Shown piece by piece: positions 1 through 11,420 of a stretch of 64,000 bases of DNA. A program made the position numbers and the translations under genes. The stretch is taken from assembly GCA_963422465.1 (NCBI GenBank), contig OY730175.1, forward strand, positions 868,001-932,000. Direction: 5' to 3'. Source of the DNA: Lichina pygmaea (lineage: Eukaryota > Ascomycota > Lichinomycetes > Lichinales > Lichinaceae). The stretch's first letter is position 1, and each line of letters begins with the position of its first letter. The notes under the pieces are model-generated. The model saw only the letters and a list, made by a program, of their open reading frames with translations. It had not been told where the DNA came from and did no database searches.

Positions 1-183
1 GCCATCCGTCGTGGCAGCATCAAGATCAGCTGGCCCATCCCGGCCGCCGGCGATGCAGACGTCGCGTCGCCTGTGGCGTCGCAGCAGACCGCCGCCGTGG
101 CCACTTCCCCGCACGGCGCGAAGCCGCCGAGTCGGCCGGCGCGACCGGACAGTCCGGCCGTCGCGCCGACGCTGAACTCGGCG

Positions 184-223
<40 letters not shown>

Positions 224-427
224 TCGGCCCGGCCACCGATGCGCGCCCGACGGCCGTGCACGATGCGCCCGACAAGGCCCCCGCACGTGCCTCGACCGCT
301 CCGGACCCGGTGCAGCCGGCGCCCGTGTCTCCTCGGTCCCAGACCGCTCGCGCCGACAGGTCGACGCCGGCCACCGCGCCCGCGAGCCCGCCCTCGGATC
401 CGCCGCAGAAGAAGCAGAAGAAGAGGA

Positions 428-458
<31 letters not shown>

Positions 459-2092
459 AGTGAAATCGATCATCCGGCGACTGCTGCGGCGCAGCACCGT
501 CAAGGAGTCCAGAACGCCCTCGACGTCGGGCCCGGCGCGCCAGAGCGTCGTCGAAGCAGCGCGCTCGAGCCAGTTACGCAGCGTGAGTGTTCGAGTTGTG
601 AAGTGCCCGGTGGCAAGATGGTCAGGCTGACGCGACGGTCCCAGGATCCGGGGACGCTGAACTCGGCGGGCCAGGCTGGAACGGCGGAGCGGCGCGTGCG
701 ACGAGCGACCTCGCTCCCGATCAAGGAGCTGACCAAAGGTAGTCCCTACAGCTCTCGTTCGCACTCGACCACCGATCTACCAGACCCGACCGCGCAGCAG
801 GTGCCGCCGGTAGAGGAAGAGGAGGAGGAGGAGGAGGAGGAGGAGGAGGAGGAGGAGGAGGAGGCGGAGCGCGACGGAGCGGGGCTTGAGCCGTCGTGGC
901 AGCACGCGTCGCCCAGCCTGCGCGCCGACGACGAACCGATCCAGCCATGGCAGGCCAGATCGCCGGCGTCCAAGTGGACCTTCACGACCGAGAACGCGAC
1001 CGGCGCCGCCTGGACGGGCCTCGCGCCGCGGCCTGTCAGCCGCTCGGCGCGGCGGATCGGCAGCTACTCGGTACCGTTGGCGCCGGAGGACATTGGCGTG
1101 GCCCTGCCGCACGGTCCGAATCCGCGTCGACGATCGCGCAGCGCCGGAGAGCTGCAGGGCCAGGCCGCCGTCCGGCTCGCGCGCGCGGCGCCGGAACGAC
1201 GCATGAGCGAGGAGATCCGGTACTGGCGCGAGAGCGTGTCGGCACATCCGCTCTCACCGCTCTCGCCGGCCCTGAACGAGGCGGCCGAAGCGGTCGACGT
1301 GCCCCGCAGCAGACCGGCGTCCTACGCCGTGGCGTCGTCGTCGCCCAAGCTCATGCGGCTCTCGGCCGGGTCCGAGCCGTGGTCCAGCGCCGACGTCGGC
1401 CGACTCCGAGACCGCGTCGGCAAGCTCGAGGCGCACGTCTCGCACCTGCAGACGACCGTGGCCGAGCTCGTGCAGCGGCTGTCGGTCCGTCACGACGTGA
1501 CCGATCCGGCTTCTCGAGACGGCTTCCGGCCGCCGTTTTCCCGACACTCGGTCGGTTCGTCGTCGTCACGCGGGCTCGACAACGGTGGAGCGGATGCGCA
1601 CCGAGCGGGGGCGGCGATGGCGCCGGCACCGACAACACCAGCAACGGCGGCAGCGGCAGCAGCGGGCTACTCGACGCGGCATCAGACCGTCGTTCGCCGC
1701 GGGCAGGTTTACGATCCTCCGGACGTGGGATTGAGATCTGCATTCTCCTCCGACAAGGTGTCCGAGTCGACGCCGTCGGTGTCGCACAGGTCGGAGCAAG
1801 ACGATCCGGATCGTCGTCACGGCACCGCGACGGCTCTCGCCACGGGTGCCGGCGCCGGCCAACGGGCATCGTATCGACCGCCGACGGCAGTGATCGCTGA
1901 AGGAATGCCGCATCCGGGGGCAGCAGCGTCAACGCGTGAAGCTACGGACGACGCCGGCGATGTCGACGCAGTCGAGCGGGGTACGCTGACGACGGCGTCA
2001 GTGCGGCGACGCACCCCGACCCTGCCACATCTGATGACGGGCGTGGATGCCACCGCGAGAATGTCACCAACGTCGCTCTCCCCCGAACGTGC

Positions 2093-2135
<43 letters not shown>

Positions 2136-2388
2136 GCACCCCCGGGTGGATCACCGTTCGGCCGAGACCGTCTGCAGACATTTGGTGGCGACGGGGCCGG
2201 CTTCGGTGGACGACGGGAGGACTTTGATCCGGCAGAGGATACGACGTCGTACACGGCGTCGGAGGCGTTTATCACGCCGACGGAGGATAAGACTTTTGGT
2301 CTCGGCGGGAAGGATGATGTTGACAACGACCGAGACGACGCTGATGACGATGACGACAACAGCGGCATCGGCATGGGCTACGACGATC

Positions 2389-2422
<34 letters not shown>

Positions 2423-2966
2423 AGACATCTGGCTCAACACTAATACCCCTACGACGAGGAGGACGATGCTGGCGCCAATAGGACCGGCACCAATGGCAAC
2501 GGCTGCCGAGTTAGCGAGGACGCCGACAACGTCCGCGGCAGGTGGTGGTAATGTCCGGCGGACCGACAGCGTACAGAGAGCACGGCCGCCCGGGGGACGT
2601 GACGGGCAGAGTGGATGGGAGGGATTCGAAAGGGACGAAGCAGGTGAAAGCGACCTCGGCACGGGCACGGGCACGGGCACGGGCATGGGCACGAGGACAA
2701 TCTCGAGATATGCCCAGCCAGAGTCGGACCGAGGCGCGCAACGGACTCTGAGCGCAGACCGCCCCAGCGCCTCAGCTCGCAAGAACGGCGACGCGTCGTC
2801 GGCAGCGGCATCGTCGTCGGTGAGGAAAGCCATGGGTGCGGCATCGCTGACGACGACGACGACATGCGCCATCGCAGGTCCCCACGCCGCTCCTCCGACC
2901 GGTCTGCTGAGGGAAGGTCGGATCAGCGGCATCGAAGACGCAGCGGCGTCTGTCCCGATGCTATAA
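1..2966 (+). CDS. Low-complexity protein with short coiled coil (5' partial)
   Basis: The reading frame is open from base 1, so the true start lies left of the window. Two exons fit: 1-582 and 645-2966, joined by a 62-nt intron (GTGAGT donor at 583, CTGAC branch near 627, CAG acceptor at 642-644). Both junctions are phase 0, giving 967 visible residues and a TAA stop. The protein is mostly disordered and carries homopeptides: Asp (184-224), Gly (429-459), Glu (814-863), Gln (2094-2135) and Asp (2389-2421), plus a GT-rich hexanucleotide stretch (2656-2694). The only ordered-looking part is a heptad segment LRDRVGKLEAHVSHLQTTVA near base 1405. No catalytic domain is visible. Its Ser/Pro/Arg-rich nature would suit a scaffold or cytoskeleton-associated protein, but that is a guess. 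The family is not recognised. Confidence 0.7.
2094..2135 (+). repeat. CAG repeat encoding polyglutamine
   Basis: Thirteen CAG codons followed by CAA encode 14 glutamines inside the left-edge protein. The near-purity of the codon suggests recent slippage rather than selection on the peptide alone. Confidence 0.95.
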
Positions 2967-3474
2967 AAGAAGCCTTTTGGTCCCTGGACATGCTCACTCG
3001 CACGCCACCAGCCATTTCTATTCACTTTCTCTTTTTCTTTTTTGTTTCTGTTTTGTGCATCTCTTGATCGAAAAATTGTTGGGGGGGTGTTCCCTTCCTT
3101 CCTCCTCCTCTTTGTTTGTACATATCACTATCCATTCATCTATCCAAACATACACATCTCTTCCGATCATCATTCGTTCCATCCTTGCCATCCTCCCATC
3201 TCCAGCTTGGTGGTAATCACATTCTATATATCACACTGCACCACACTGTAACCAACATCAAATCACACAACATGGACATCCTCATCACATGGCATCATAT
3301 GACATCTCACGACACTGTCTCACACCATATCACTCTGTGCTACTTTATCATATCAGCAGGAAAACTAAGTAGTGGTGAGACTGGTCTTTTTGTGGGAGAG
3401 AAGCGTGAGTGAGAACTACCCTTCTTCTTCTCCTTCTTCTGTTTCTTGTCAAATTGTACCGGTGTGAACTGGCC

Positions 3475-3476
<2 letters not shown>

Positions 3477-3513
<37 letters not shown>

Positions 3514-3559
3514 AGAGTAGAAAAAAGGAGAGAGAGATGGTGAGAGAGGAGGAGCAAAA

Positions 3560-3595
<36 letters not shown>
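3477..3595 (+). repeat. Two (GA)n microsatellites
   Basis: Near-pure AG dinucleotide runs at 3477-3508 and 3563-3595, separated by GA-rich sequence. Confidence 0.95.
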
Positions 3596-3599
<4 letters not shown>

Positions 3600-3700
3600 G
3601 GTCATCTTGTATTTGCTACAAGCACTCTCAAGTGATGGGTGGATCCAGGAGAAGACTTTGTTGGTTTGGAATACTTGGTCCAGAGTACTTGTCTGTCAAC

Positions 3701-3753
3701 AAGTGAGAAGAGAAGTGAGAAGAGAAGTGAGAAGAGAAGTGAGAAGAAGTGAG
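3701..3753 (+). repeat. 12-bp tandem repeat
   Basis: About four copies of AAGTGAGAAGAG in tandem, the last one shortened by three bases. Confidence 0.9.
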
Positions 3754-4319
3754 AGTGGGAAGAGAGACGAGAGATGGGAGAGTAAAGATGAAAGAGAAAG
3801 AGTGAAAACAAAAGAAAGACGAGAGACAGGGGGTACGGTATCAGATAGTGGTGTTGTACGTAGCAGAGCACCTATCCTGATGCCAATTGCATGTGCAGTA
3901 CACCATGTGCCCTGTCAAATGTTTTTGTACAAGAATCACACTTTGCTTGTGAAGCAACCCGATATACAGGTGGAAAGAAGCCCCATGTATCGGAGAGGGG
4001 GTTGTTGGATACTTGTATGGAGATGACCACCGTCGGTTCTACCAACATGCCCTACTCATGCCTACCAACGTACCCCACTCGTACTGTACCCACCGACCTA
4101 CGAGTACTACGTGCCCTACCCCACACAGCTCTACCGTGGTCTCAACCGTCCAACGACTTGTACAGCTCCTCATCAACTCATGCTTGCTTGTTTACCCCGA
4201 TCATCTCCGTCTCCGTCTAAAAGAGCCGCGTCCAAAGACACGGAAGCACGAGAGAGCAAAGAATCATAGGCCCAAGCTCCGTAGCATCAACCCGCAACCA
4301 TCGACCCGCAACCACCGAC

Positions 4320-4939
4320 TCACAGCTGCGCGAGCTTCTCCTTCTCGACCCCGGCCTTGACCAGCTGCTCCTGGATCGTCGCCTCCAGACCCTCGGGCTT
4401 GGTCGGGCTCGCCCACCGATCGACGACCTTGCCGTCGGGCCCGACCAGGAACTTCTCGAAGTTCCACTTGATCAGCTTGAGACCCGCGATGCCGGCCTTC
4501 TCCTTCTTGAGCCAGGTCCACAGCGGATCCTCCTTGGCGTCGTTGACGTCGATCTTGCCGAGCACGGGGAAGGTGACGCCGTACGTGGCCGTGCAGAACT
4601 GCTGGATGTCCTCGGGCGTGCCGGGCTCCTGGCCGCCGAACTGGTTGCACGGGAAGCCGAGGACGGTGAACTTGCCCGTCGGCGAGTACTTCTTGTACAT
4701 CGTCTCGAGCCCGGCGTACTGCGGCGTGAAGCCGCACTTCGAGGCCACGTTCACGATGAGAACGACCTGGCCCTCGTACTTGGAGAGCGGGTGCGGCTCG
4801 CCCTTGTCTGCCGGGTGCATCTGCGTCAGGGATCCGGTACACGGACGGTGGCAGAAGCGGAGCGGTGGGACCTACTGTCAAGAGGCTTGAAGTCATAGAA
4901 CGAGCTCGCACCCGAGATGGGGGCGTCTGCGGACGACAT
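4320..4939 (-). CDS. Glutathione peroxidase-like thiol peroxidase (Gpx3/Hyr1 type)
   Basis: Non-selenium GPx that would reduce hydroperoxides using thioredoxin and, by analogy with yeast Gpx3, may act as a peroxide sensor. Exons 4939-4876 and 4807-4320 (intron 4875-4808, GTAGGT...GGCAG) give 183 residues, the usual family length; the joined sequence reads FYDFKPLDNKGEPHPLS across the splice. The peroxidatic Cys is Cys46 in SKCGFTPQY, a second Cys is Cys75 in GFPCNQFGGQEPG, and the resolving Cys is Cys93 in DIQQFCTATYG, so all three cysteines of yeast Gpx3 are present. The catalytic Gln81 and the Trp of IKWNFEKFLV are also kept. The start is the ATG preceding SSADAP, which matches the family N-terminus. 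The frame continues open upstream to an ATG at 5173, discussed under findings. Confidence 0.95.
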
Positions 4940-5180
4940 GGTCAAGACGGCGGCGGTGTGAACCGTCGGGCTCTTCTGGCAGATGGTCGACGGTGCAGCG
5001 AGACGGCGGAGGTTCAAGGACGCGGTCGATCGCAGGAACTGACGACGAGGCGGAGAGCAGAACAAGGTGTGGGTGTTGCAGGGTCGAAGAGAATGTCCGG
5101 TGAGAACTAGAGAGAGAGGTAGAAAGGAAGTTTGAGAGGATGATCGAGCAGAACGGAGGGCGGAGGAAGGCATCGGCAAG

Positions 5181-5188
5181 ATATATAA
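5181..5188 (-). promoter_or_regulatory. TATA box of the glutathione peroxidase gene
   Basis: TTATATAT on the minus strand, about 240 nt upstream of the chosen ATG (4939). Only 8 nt separate it from the upstream in-frame ATG at 5173, so that ATG would normally lie upstream of the transcription start. The rest of 4940-5483 holds no gene. Confidence 0.5.
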
Positions 5189-5483
5189 GGAGGGGAACGA
5201 GGGGTATCGCCTGCCGTCGGCGGGAACGGAAGTCGCCGCCGGCCCTTTACGTAAGCGGCCGATCTCCTTTCTTTTTCTTGCGCCATCGAGATCGACGGCC
5301 CATGATGTCGGAGCATTCCGACCGCGGACGAGCAGGTCACGATGGCGTGAATGGCATCGAAAGGGGAAAGCACATCGCTCAAGGCGGTGCTGGTCGCCCA
5401 GATCTGACCAAGGCAGTACCGTACCCCTCCAGAGGGCGGGAGGGCGGGGGAGAGGCAGCGGGTCTCCCCCCCAGAACGGACCG

Positions 5484-6404
5484 CTACGACGCCGGCGCCG
5501 ACGCGTACGACACGAGAATCAAGACGAGACTGCAGACGATGAGGCCGGCGGCGACGACGGTGACGAAGAAGATGCTCAGGCGACTGGCCGGGAACTTGCC
5601 GCGCCTGAGCCAGTGCTGGGCCTCGAAGTAGCGGTGGAAGCCGACCAAGAGGACGACGACGGCGATGGCCAGGAAGGTGGCCCCGAGGGGTTTTCCTAGA
5701 TGTGCCAGCCGCAGCGCCACCTCGGCGTCGGCCTTGGAAGCCTCGATCGAGGCTTCGACAAAGGGACCGTCGCCCGAGGCGGCGGCAGCGGCGGCAGCGG
5801 CGGCGTCGCGCGTCGAGATGGCCGTGTTCAGCCGGAACAGCTGGCCCACGGCGATTCCGATCGACGCAAAGGCCAGCGACGTACGGAGCCAGGCGAGGAA
5901 AGTGCGTTCTGTAGACGCACGCGTCGTCGTCAGCAACTCCGACCCTCATCGACGGTGCGGTAGACGACACGGCCCGAAATGAAAGGTACGGTACGTAAGA
6001 GGTCACCGACCGAGTGCCAGATGATCTCGAGCGACGGAGTCCTTGTTCTCGAGCTCGATCGAGCCGTACTCGACGAGCAGCGCCTTCCACCAGCGCCTCG
6101 TCGACCCCACCAGCCCAGGCTCCACCGGCCCAGACTCCGACGGTGACGCTCCCCTGCGTCGCCGACGACGGCCGCCCCGTCTCGCGCGGCTCTTGCTCTG
6201 TCGTAGGATGGAGGTGTCCTCGTCGGCGCTGCTCTCGGTCGCGGCGTCCTCCGCTGGCCGGCCCTCCGCTGGCCGGTCCTCGGCCGGTCCCGAAGGCGAC
6301 GACGGCGCGAGCACGGCGTCGGCATCGAAGTCGGCGTCGGGGACAGCGACAGACGAAGCGCCGTGGTCGGCATTCCTGCTCGTGTCTCTCTCTCGGCTTG
6401 ACAT
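5484..6404 (-). CDS. DUF202 three-helix membrane protein
   Basis: Exons 6404-6011 and 5908-5484 (intron 6010-5909; unusual GTCGGT donor, CTACAG acceptor) close in frame to 272 residues. The first ~105 residues are disordered and contain an Arg-rich patch (RRGGRRRRRRG) and repeats of a PAEDRPAEGRP-like motif. The conserved domain then begins near RRWWKALLVEYGSIELENKD and continues across the splice as RDHLALERTFLAWLRTSLAF, the hallmark of DUF202. Three hydrophobic helices are visible (about residues 137-158, 200-220 and 236-257). DUF202 is also the membrane domain of the vacuolar transporter chaperone Vtc1, but this protein has no SPX or VTC catalytic domain, so a polyphosphate role is not implied. 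An Ala run plus an acidic stretch separates helices 1 and 2. Confidence 0.88.
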
Positions 6405-6548
6405 GGTTCTCACGAACGAGGGAGGTTGGTCGGTGCAAGTCGAGATGCGTCGAGAGTTCCCTGTGCCTTCCGTGCCTTCCGTGCTTTGCGTGCTTTGCGT
6501 GCTTCTACACTTGTTCGGCGGCCGAGCACGAGCACCGAGATGGGATTA

Positions 6549-8694
6549 CCGTATTCGATCACGTGATGATCAATATCAGGTGATGAGCAGTCGACCGACC
6601 AAGGACCCCCTCAAGGATTTTTTTGAATAACTCAACTTCTACCAGTCGGAATCACCTCAGATTTGAATATAAGATAGAGTAGTATATAGAGAAGAGATAT
6701 TGAGCAACATAGATTCATTGTACAAAGCGTGATGGTTTTCTCAAGACACAACCATGTGAAGTGGTCCTCGGGACCTCATCTTTCTCCCCCCCCTCATCTC
6801 CATCATCACCGGGGGTAGGCACCTCTTTGGTTGGTGGGGAAGGCTTTTTAGCACCCCTTGCAGTTTGCTGAACCTTCTTCTCCTCCTCTGCCTGCTTCTT
6901 AGCTTCTCTGTTAGCAGTTTTTTCTACTTGCTTTTCTGCCTTCTCTTCTTGCACTTGTTGTCGGGCAGTTTCTCATGCCACCCGTTGTTCTTCCTTCTCC
7001 GACTGCTTTTTCAAGTGTTGCTGCACTACCTCTTCTCTCTTCTTCTTATTCTCTTCTTTCTTCTGCTCTTCTTCCTCCTCCCTGACAGCTTTTCAAGTCT
7101 GAGCAATCTGGATTGCAGTCAGGGTAAAGATTTACGGCCCAACATCCTCTTCTCCCAGCAAATTGAGTCGCTTTCCTCATTGCTTCTTCTTCTTCTCTAC
7201 CACTAGAGCTGTTGTGAGCTGGCCCACAGTCGCTCTATCCAGATCCCACTCTGTAATGACTTTCGCAAAGCCATCTTCAATCTTCTTAAGCCTTTCAGTA
7301 GAAGGCTCTTTTTTCTGCATCTGAATAGTATAACAAAAAGAAATGAAAGTGACAGGAGTTTTAGCTTGTACTGGGGCAGATCTTTGGGGTGTTTGGGGAG
7401 GATTCAGAGCATCAAGAACATAAGAAGAGTTGATAGGAAAGATACCAGTCACTTTGAAGGCTGACTGGATATTCTCAGTTGTGAAACTTTTCTGCCAAGT
7501 GGAATAGAACAAGGACCAGAAGATCTGCTTGGTGATTGATGTGATACCAAGACTATTGCGCATCACAGTATCAAGTTCTTGGGAATAGCACTTTGCCAGA
7601 GGAGAGAAAAGACCAACATCAAGAGGCTGTAGACAATGTGTAGTGTGAGGGGGGAAAACAAGAACAATAATACTATGAGAATAGGTATATTCTAGGAAAG
7701 GTAGATTAATATGACTAGAATGACCAGCAACAATAAGAAGACAACGACAGCTCTGCCCTACCTTAGCTTTAGTACACTTATCAAAAACTTTCTCTAACTA
7801 TTGAAGACCAAGCTTATTGTTAGTCCACCCCTTCTCAGAGACAGCAAAGTACACCTCTGTGTTGTTCAGACCCTCCACCCATGTATCCAGAAGATCATAC
7901 GACTGACCCTGGTAGATCAGTGTTGGTGGGATACATGATCCAGTTGCTTGGATGCATGCCAGAAGAGTCACAAACTCCCGGCTCCCATCTTGATTAGCGC
8001 CAAGGATTTTACCAGCTTTGTGGGCTTTCTTGTTGATAATTCATCGGGAGGTATGTCCTTGACCAATCATGAAGTCTTTCTCATCAACATTGTAGATTTT
8101 GTCTGCTGTGATCTGGTATTTCTCGACAGTGTCTGACAACTAGATAAAATTTAGCATATTATTTATAAATAAGACTATAGATAATGTTACCAGCTGATAG
8201 AAAGCTTTGATATGGACTCCAGACTCAGCCTATTTGTGTTGCTTGTCAATTGGCTCAAGGAAGACACTCTTAAGCTCATCAGAATGGCGTTGTACAAAGC
8301 GTCAAGTCCAGCACTCTCCTAGCGGCCTTCCAGCGATACGCTCTGCTAGGTCCCGGACAACCTGGGGGGTCATTGGCCATCCCTGAATGCTATGGGCACT
8401 AATGCACTCCACTAGCTTTGCTTCTTGGATCCCGGAAAGTGCTTGTCGGACTGTCGCATTGACCACCTTGTGTGACGTGCTTTTTCCTTTGTGCCGTCGA
8501 GAAAGTGTCTGGCGGCTGACATTGTACCTTGAAGCAGTGGCAGAATAGTTGATTTGGTCTTCTAGATTAAGCTCCGCAAGAGCATCACTTGTTCAGTCGT
8601 CGTACGGCTTCTCCATGGTGATTTGAAAAAAGAGGGTTGAAAACTGCATTTATCGCTCACCACCTGATATCAACCATCACGTGATCGGATACGG
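6549..8694 (-). mobile_element. Pogo/Fot1-type DNA transposon, inactivated
   Basis: A 2146-bp element bounded by imperfect terminal inverted repeats of about 45 bp beginning CCGTATYCGATCACGTGATG and flanked by a TA dinucleotide at 6547-6548 and 8695-8696. TA target choice, the DDE_1-type transposase and a CENP-B/HTH-like N-terminus place it in the Tc1/mariner superfamily, pogo/Fot1 branch. It is visibly AT-richer than its flanks. Each TIR contains the palindrome ATCACGTGAT. The 750-bp element at 28364-29113 is an internally deleted relative. Confidence 0.88.
6715..8615 (-). pseudogene. Pogo/Fot1 transposase, degenerate
   Basis: Reading from the ATG at 8615, the N-terminal HTH region is recognisable (SRQTLSRRHKGKSTSHK, then IQGWPMTPQVVRDLAERI) but stops occur from codon 8 on. 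A DDE domain follows: YQGQSYDLLDTWVEGLNN, LLIVAGHSSHINL and VFPPHTTHCLQPLDVGLFSP. In the second motif the catalytic Asp normally before GHSSH is Ala (GCT near 7726-7728). The C-terminal part (7566-7177) reads FKVTGIFPINSSYVLDAL, a typical Fot1-family motif, and a Lys/Glu-rich tail lies at 6954-6715. Several stops are TGA or TAG where Arg or Gln/Trp would be expected, consistent with C-to-T mutation. It cannot encode an active enzyme. Confidence 0.85.
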
Positions 8695-8696
8695 TA

Positions 8697-9087
8697 TAGT
8701 ATTCTGCAGTATGTACGTAACGTACAGACGTACGCACCGTGCCGGTATCGTAAGTGGCTTCGAGCCTGTCGTCCGTCCGTCCGTCTGTCTGTCGGACTGT
8801 CTGTCAGGGAGGGAGATGTGCTGTTCCTTCGTCGACTCTGCAATGATGGCGACGACGATGGAACGCTCAGAGACGGCCGTGACGGCTAATAAGATGACGG
8901 CTTTTCGGATGGGCACACCTCCGTGGCCGCCAACCGCGGCACTACGGTACGCGTCCCGTACGCGTCCCGTACGCTAACATATGTACCGTACGCTACGGAG
9001 TACACTTACGGCAGAAGATTGATGCCAGCCACACCACCAAAACACAGTCCCGAGTACACTCCGTACAGTAGCACGACTTGGGCAGGG
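8697..9087. other. Short spacer between two transposons
   Basis: About 390 bp holding GTCC/GTCT-type short repeats (8770-8806) and GTAC-rich sequence (8940-9006, 9055-9080). No gene seen. Confidence 0.6.
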
Positions 9088-9149
9088 TACCCGTGCCTTG
9101 GAGGACTCGGTACCCTCGTACCTCCCGCTCCCTCGCCAGTTCGGTCGCG

Positions 9150-9205
9150 ACACCCTTCCTTCGGAAGGGTGTCCGACAGTGCAACGGTGTGGACAGTGCA
9201 ACGGT
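9150..9205 (+). repeat. Hairpin plus direct repeats within the left TIR
   Basis: Stem ACACCCTTCC / GGAAGGGTGT with a TTC loop (9150-9172), followed by two 13-bp direct repeats 17 bp apart. They are candidate transposase-binding subterminal repeats. Confidence 0.75.
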
Positions 9206-9462
9206 CGCATTCCACAAAATCAGCTTCGCAGTTCTATAACTTCACAACGCAACGACTAAATTGAAATCTGATTTTCTTATTAGATTCCCCTACCTCTTGA
9301 GTACAATCTCTGAAGTTTTGGAGCTCTTGTGAATTTTATAGCAAAGCTAAGAAACTATCGTAGTTACAACCCCAATAACAGATCCTCGACAGATCAAGTT
9401 TACAACGGTAATAACTTTACGACAAAGTGATAATACTGTAGATTTTATGAGCCTATCTGATT

Positions 9463-11420
9463 CTAGATCAGATGTTCTATCAGTATCCAAGGTATCATCT
9501 CCTCTGGGAATTTGTGGCGCTGTTGAGAGCCTGGGGAGATTGCTGGCACCACTATCACTGGCTCCACTATTGCTTGCTGTTCTGTCACCGGCTCCACAAA
9601 CATTACCCCACCATGCCCCACTACTACCCCACCATGCCCTGCCATCATCACTTTCTTTGCTTCCTTTGCCATCTTCTTTGCTATCTTTGCATCTTCTTTC
9701 ACTTTAGCTACTACTGCTTTCTCTGCATCTTTCACTGCCTTTGCTTCCTCTTTTACTTTTGCCACTACTGCTTTTTCAGCCTTCTTTGCATCACACACTC
9801 AAGTGTGTTCCACACACTTTTCCTCCTTAATTTGTTGTTTTTCCGCCACTGCCCGGGCTGCACCAGAGCTAATAGAGCCCCTGTTCTGAACTTGTCACTG
9901 GCTTGGCTTCTGGCATGTGCTTCAAGCAACTTCTGCTGCCTTTGTATATCTCAGTTCATCTTTGAGAATGATGTTCTCTGTTGCCCAGGTAATAGTCACT
10001 TTGGCAATTTTGCGTAAGTCCTCAGAGTATGCTGGTGTTTCTGGGTCTATGTAATTGCTAAGCTGTTATTTGAACATTTGAATCATAAGAGGTGTTGTGA
10101 ACATTGGCTTGATAGCCTGTGGCTGTACAGGAGAGGTGGCTGGCTGTTGAAGTTCTGTATCTTTTTGTTTTTCCTTCTCTTTTTCTTGTAGTCTGTCAAC
10201 CACCTTCTAAAGTCTGTATGGGATAAGACCAGTCTCCCTGAACACAGAAAGAATAGTTGATGGCTTTAATGCTTTCTGGTGAATTGATCCTAGAGCCTCC
10301 AGGAATTCCAGCTTGTTGAAGTCCACACACCCTGTGCAAGTAGCACTCAGTGTCAACAGCCTCAGCATGCCAATGCTTATAGGGCTGGAAAACAATAATG
10401 TCCAGAGACTGGAGAAGATGGGTGGCATAAGGTGGGAGACAGAACAGTACAATCTTGTTCTTCTCACAGTGGTCCAGGAACTTGTACGTGCAGTGGGACC
10501 TGTAGCCATCAAGCAACAGAAGCTGATGAGCACCAGTCTGGGACTTGGCACTGTGTTCCTCAAAGTGCTTGATCCACTCACTCATAGCTGAGCTGATCAT
10601 TTGAGAAGCCACTTTCTGACACAGAGACAAAGACGTTGTCTTCAAGGCTTGTACAAGTGTACCACCACTCCTGATGGATTTTTCCTGATAAGATGACCTA
10701 GACATAGACAATTTCATTACTATCTGTTGAGTATTTTTGGATTGCTTGTCATCTACTCACCTGTGGGGGGATTGCTTTTCCTCCACCACTGATAGCCTTG
10801 ACAACTGTAACTAGCTCACAATTACTGGCACTTCCAATATAGGACTGGTGACAAATATCGTCGGTGATGATCTTCTGGTTCCTTCCCAGACCTATCTGGA
10901 ATCCAGACTTGTCCATGTTCTAGCAATCACCAGACTGGATCCCCTTTTCCAGGTACGTGGTACAGAAATTCTTGAACTATGCTTCTATTGACTCAGCATT
11001 GTTCGCAACTTTTTGTCTTGGGTCTGTTGCTTTCTGTTTGTGTACAGAGTACTCAGGATGGCAATCCAGGAATCTCTGGGACCATCAAGAGCTGACAGTA
11101 GGTGGGGGACTATTGCTGTTGTGGTTCCAGGCTAGAATGACATTGGCATAGTTATGTAGCATTGGTAGTCTAACACATAATCCTAGCTGATCAAGTCTGT
11201 CAATATAACAACAGACAGCAACTTCCTCAGCTGGAGAGAGCTTCCTGCTGGCTGGAACCTGGGTATTTCAAGATGGAGTTCCCTTTAGGTGATCTTCGAG
11301 GTGTTGTGCAGGAACGTTGAATCTAGTGGCTAGTTCTGGAATTGAAATTTCCGTGTTGGGAAGAATTGATCCAAGAGCTTCCTGGATCTGATCCTCAACT
11401 TCAGCGTATGATTTGGGCAT
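9463..11420 (-). pseudogene. Pogo/Fot1 transposase with intron, degenerate
   Basis: Starts at ATG 11420 (MPKSYAEVEDQIQEALGSI) with a helix-turn-helix region. An intron at 10760-10698 (GTGAGT...TCTAG) fits in frame between KAIPPQ and VILSGKIHQEWW. The acidic triad survives: NMDKSGFQIGLG, LLLLDGYRSH, and HLLQSLDIIVFQPYKHWH. It is dead: in-frame stops interrupt it before WSQRFLDC (TGA), before FKNFC (TAG) and just before NMDKSG (TAG, where Trp is usual), and a frameshift near 10350 moves the C-terminal part (LEALGSIHQKALKPSTI, FRETGLIPYRL) to another frame. A Lys/Ala-rich tail (9798-9463) follows. The stops fit C-to-T/G-to-A damage. Confidence 0.85.

Larger units (their letters stand above)
2967..4319. 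other. Intergenic, microsatellite-rich
   Basis: No credible gene. Pyrimidine-rich 3' flank after the stop, then GA dinucleotide tracts at 3477-3508 and 3563-3595, then a 12-bp tandem repeat at 3701-3753. ORFs here are short and track the repeats. Confidence 0.7.

Noticed and set aside
5107-6438. 443-codon minus-strand ORF overlapping the DUF202 gene
   Set aside because: It is a shadow frame, Arg/Pro-rich, while the overlapping frame encodes the recognisable DUF202 motif with matching splice phases.
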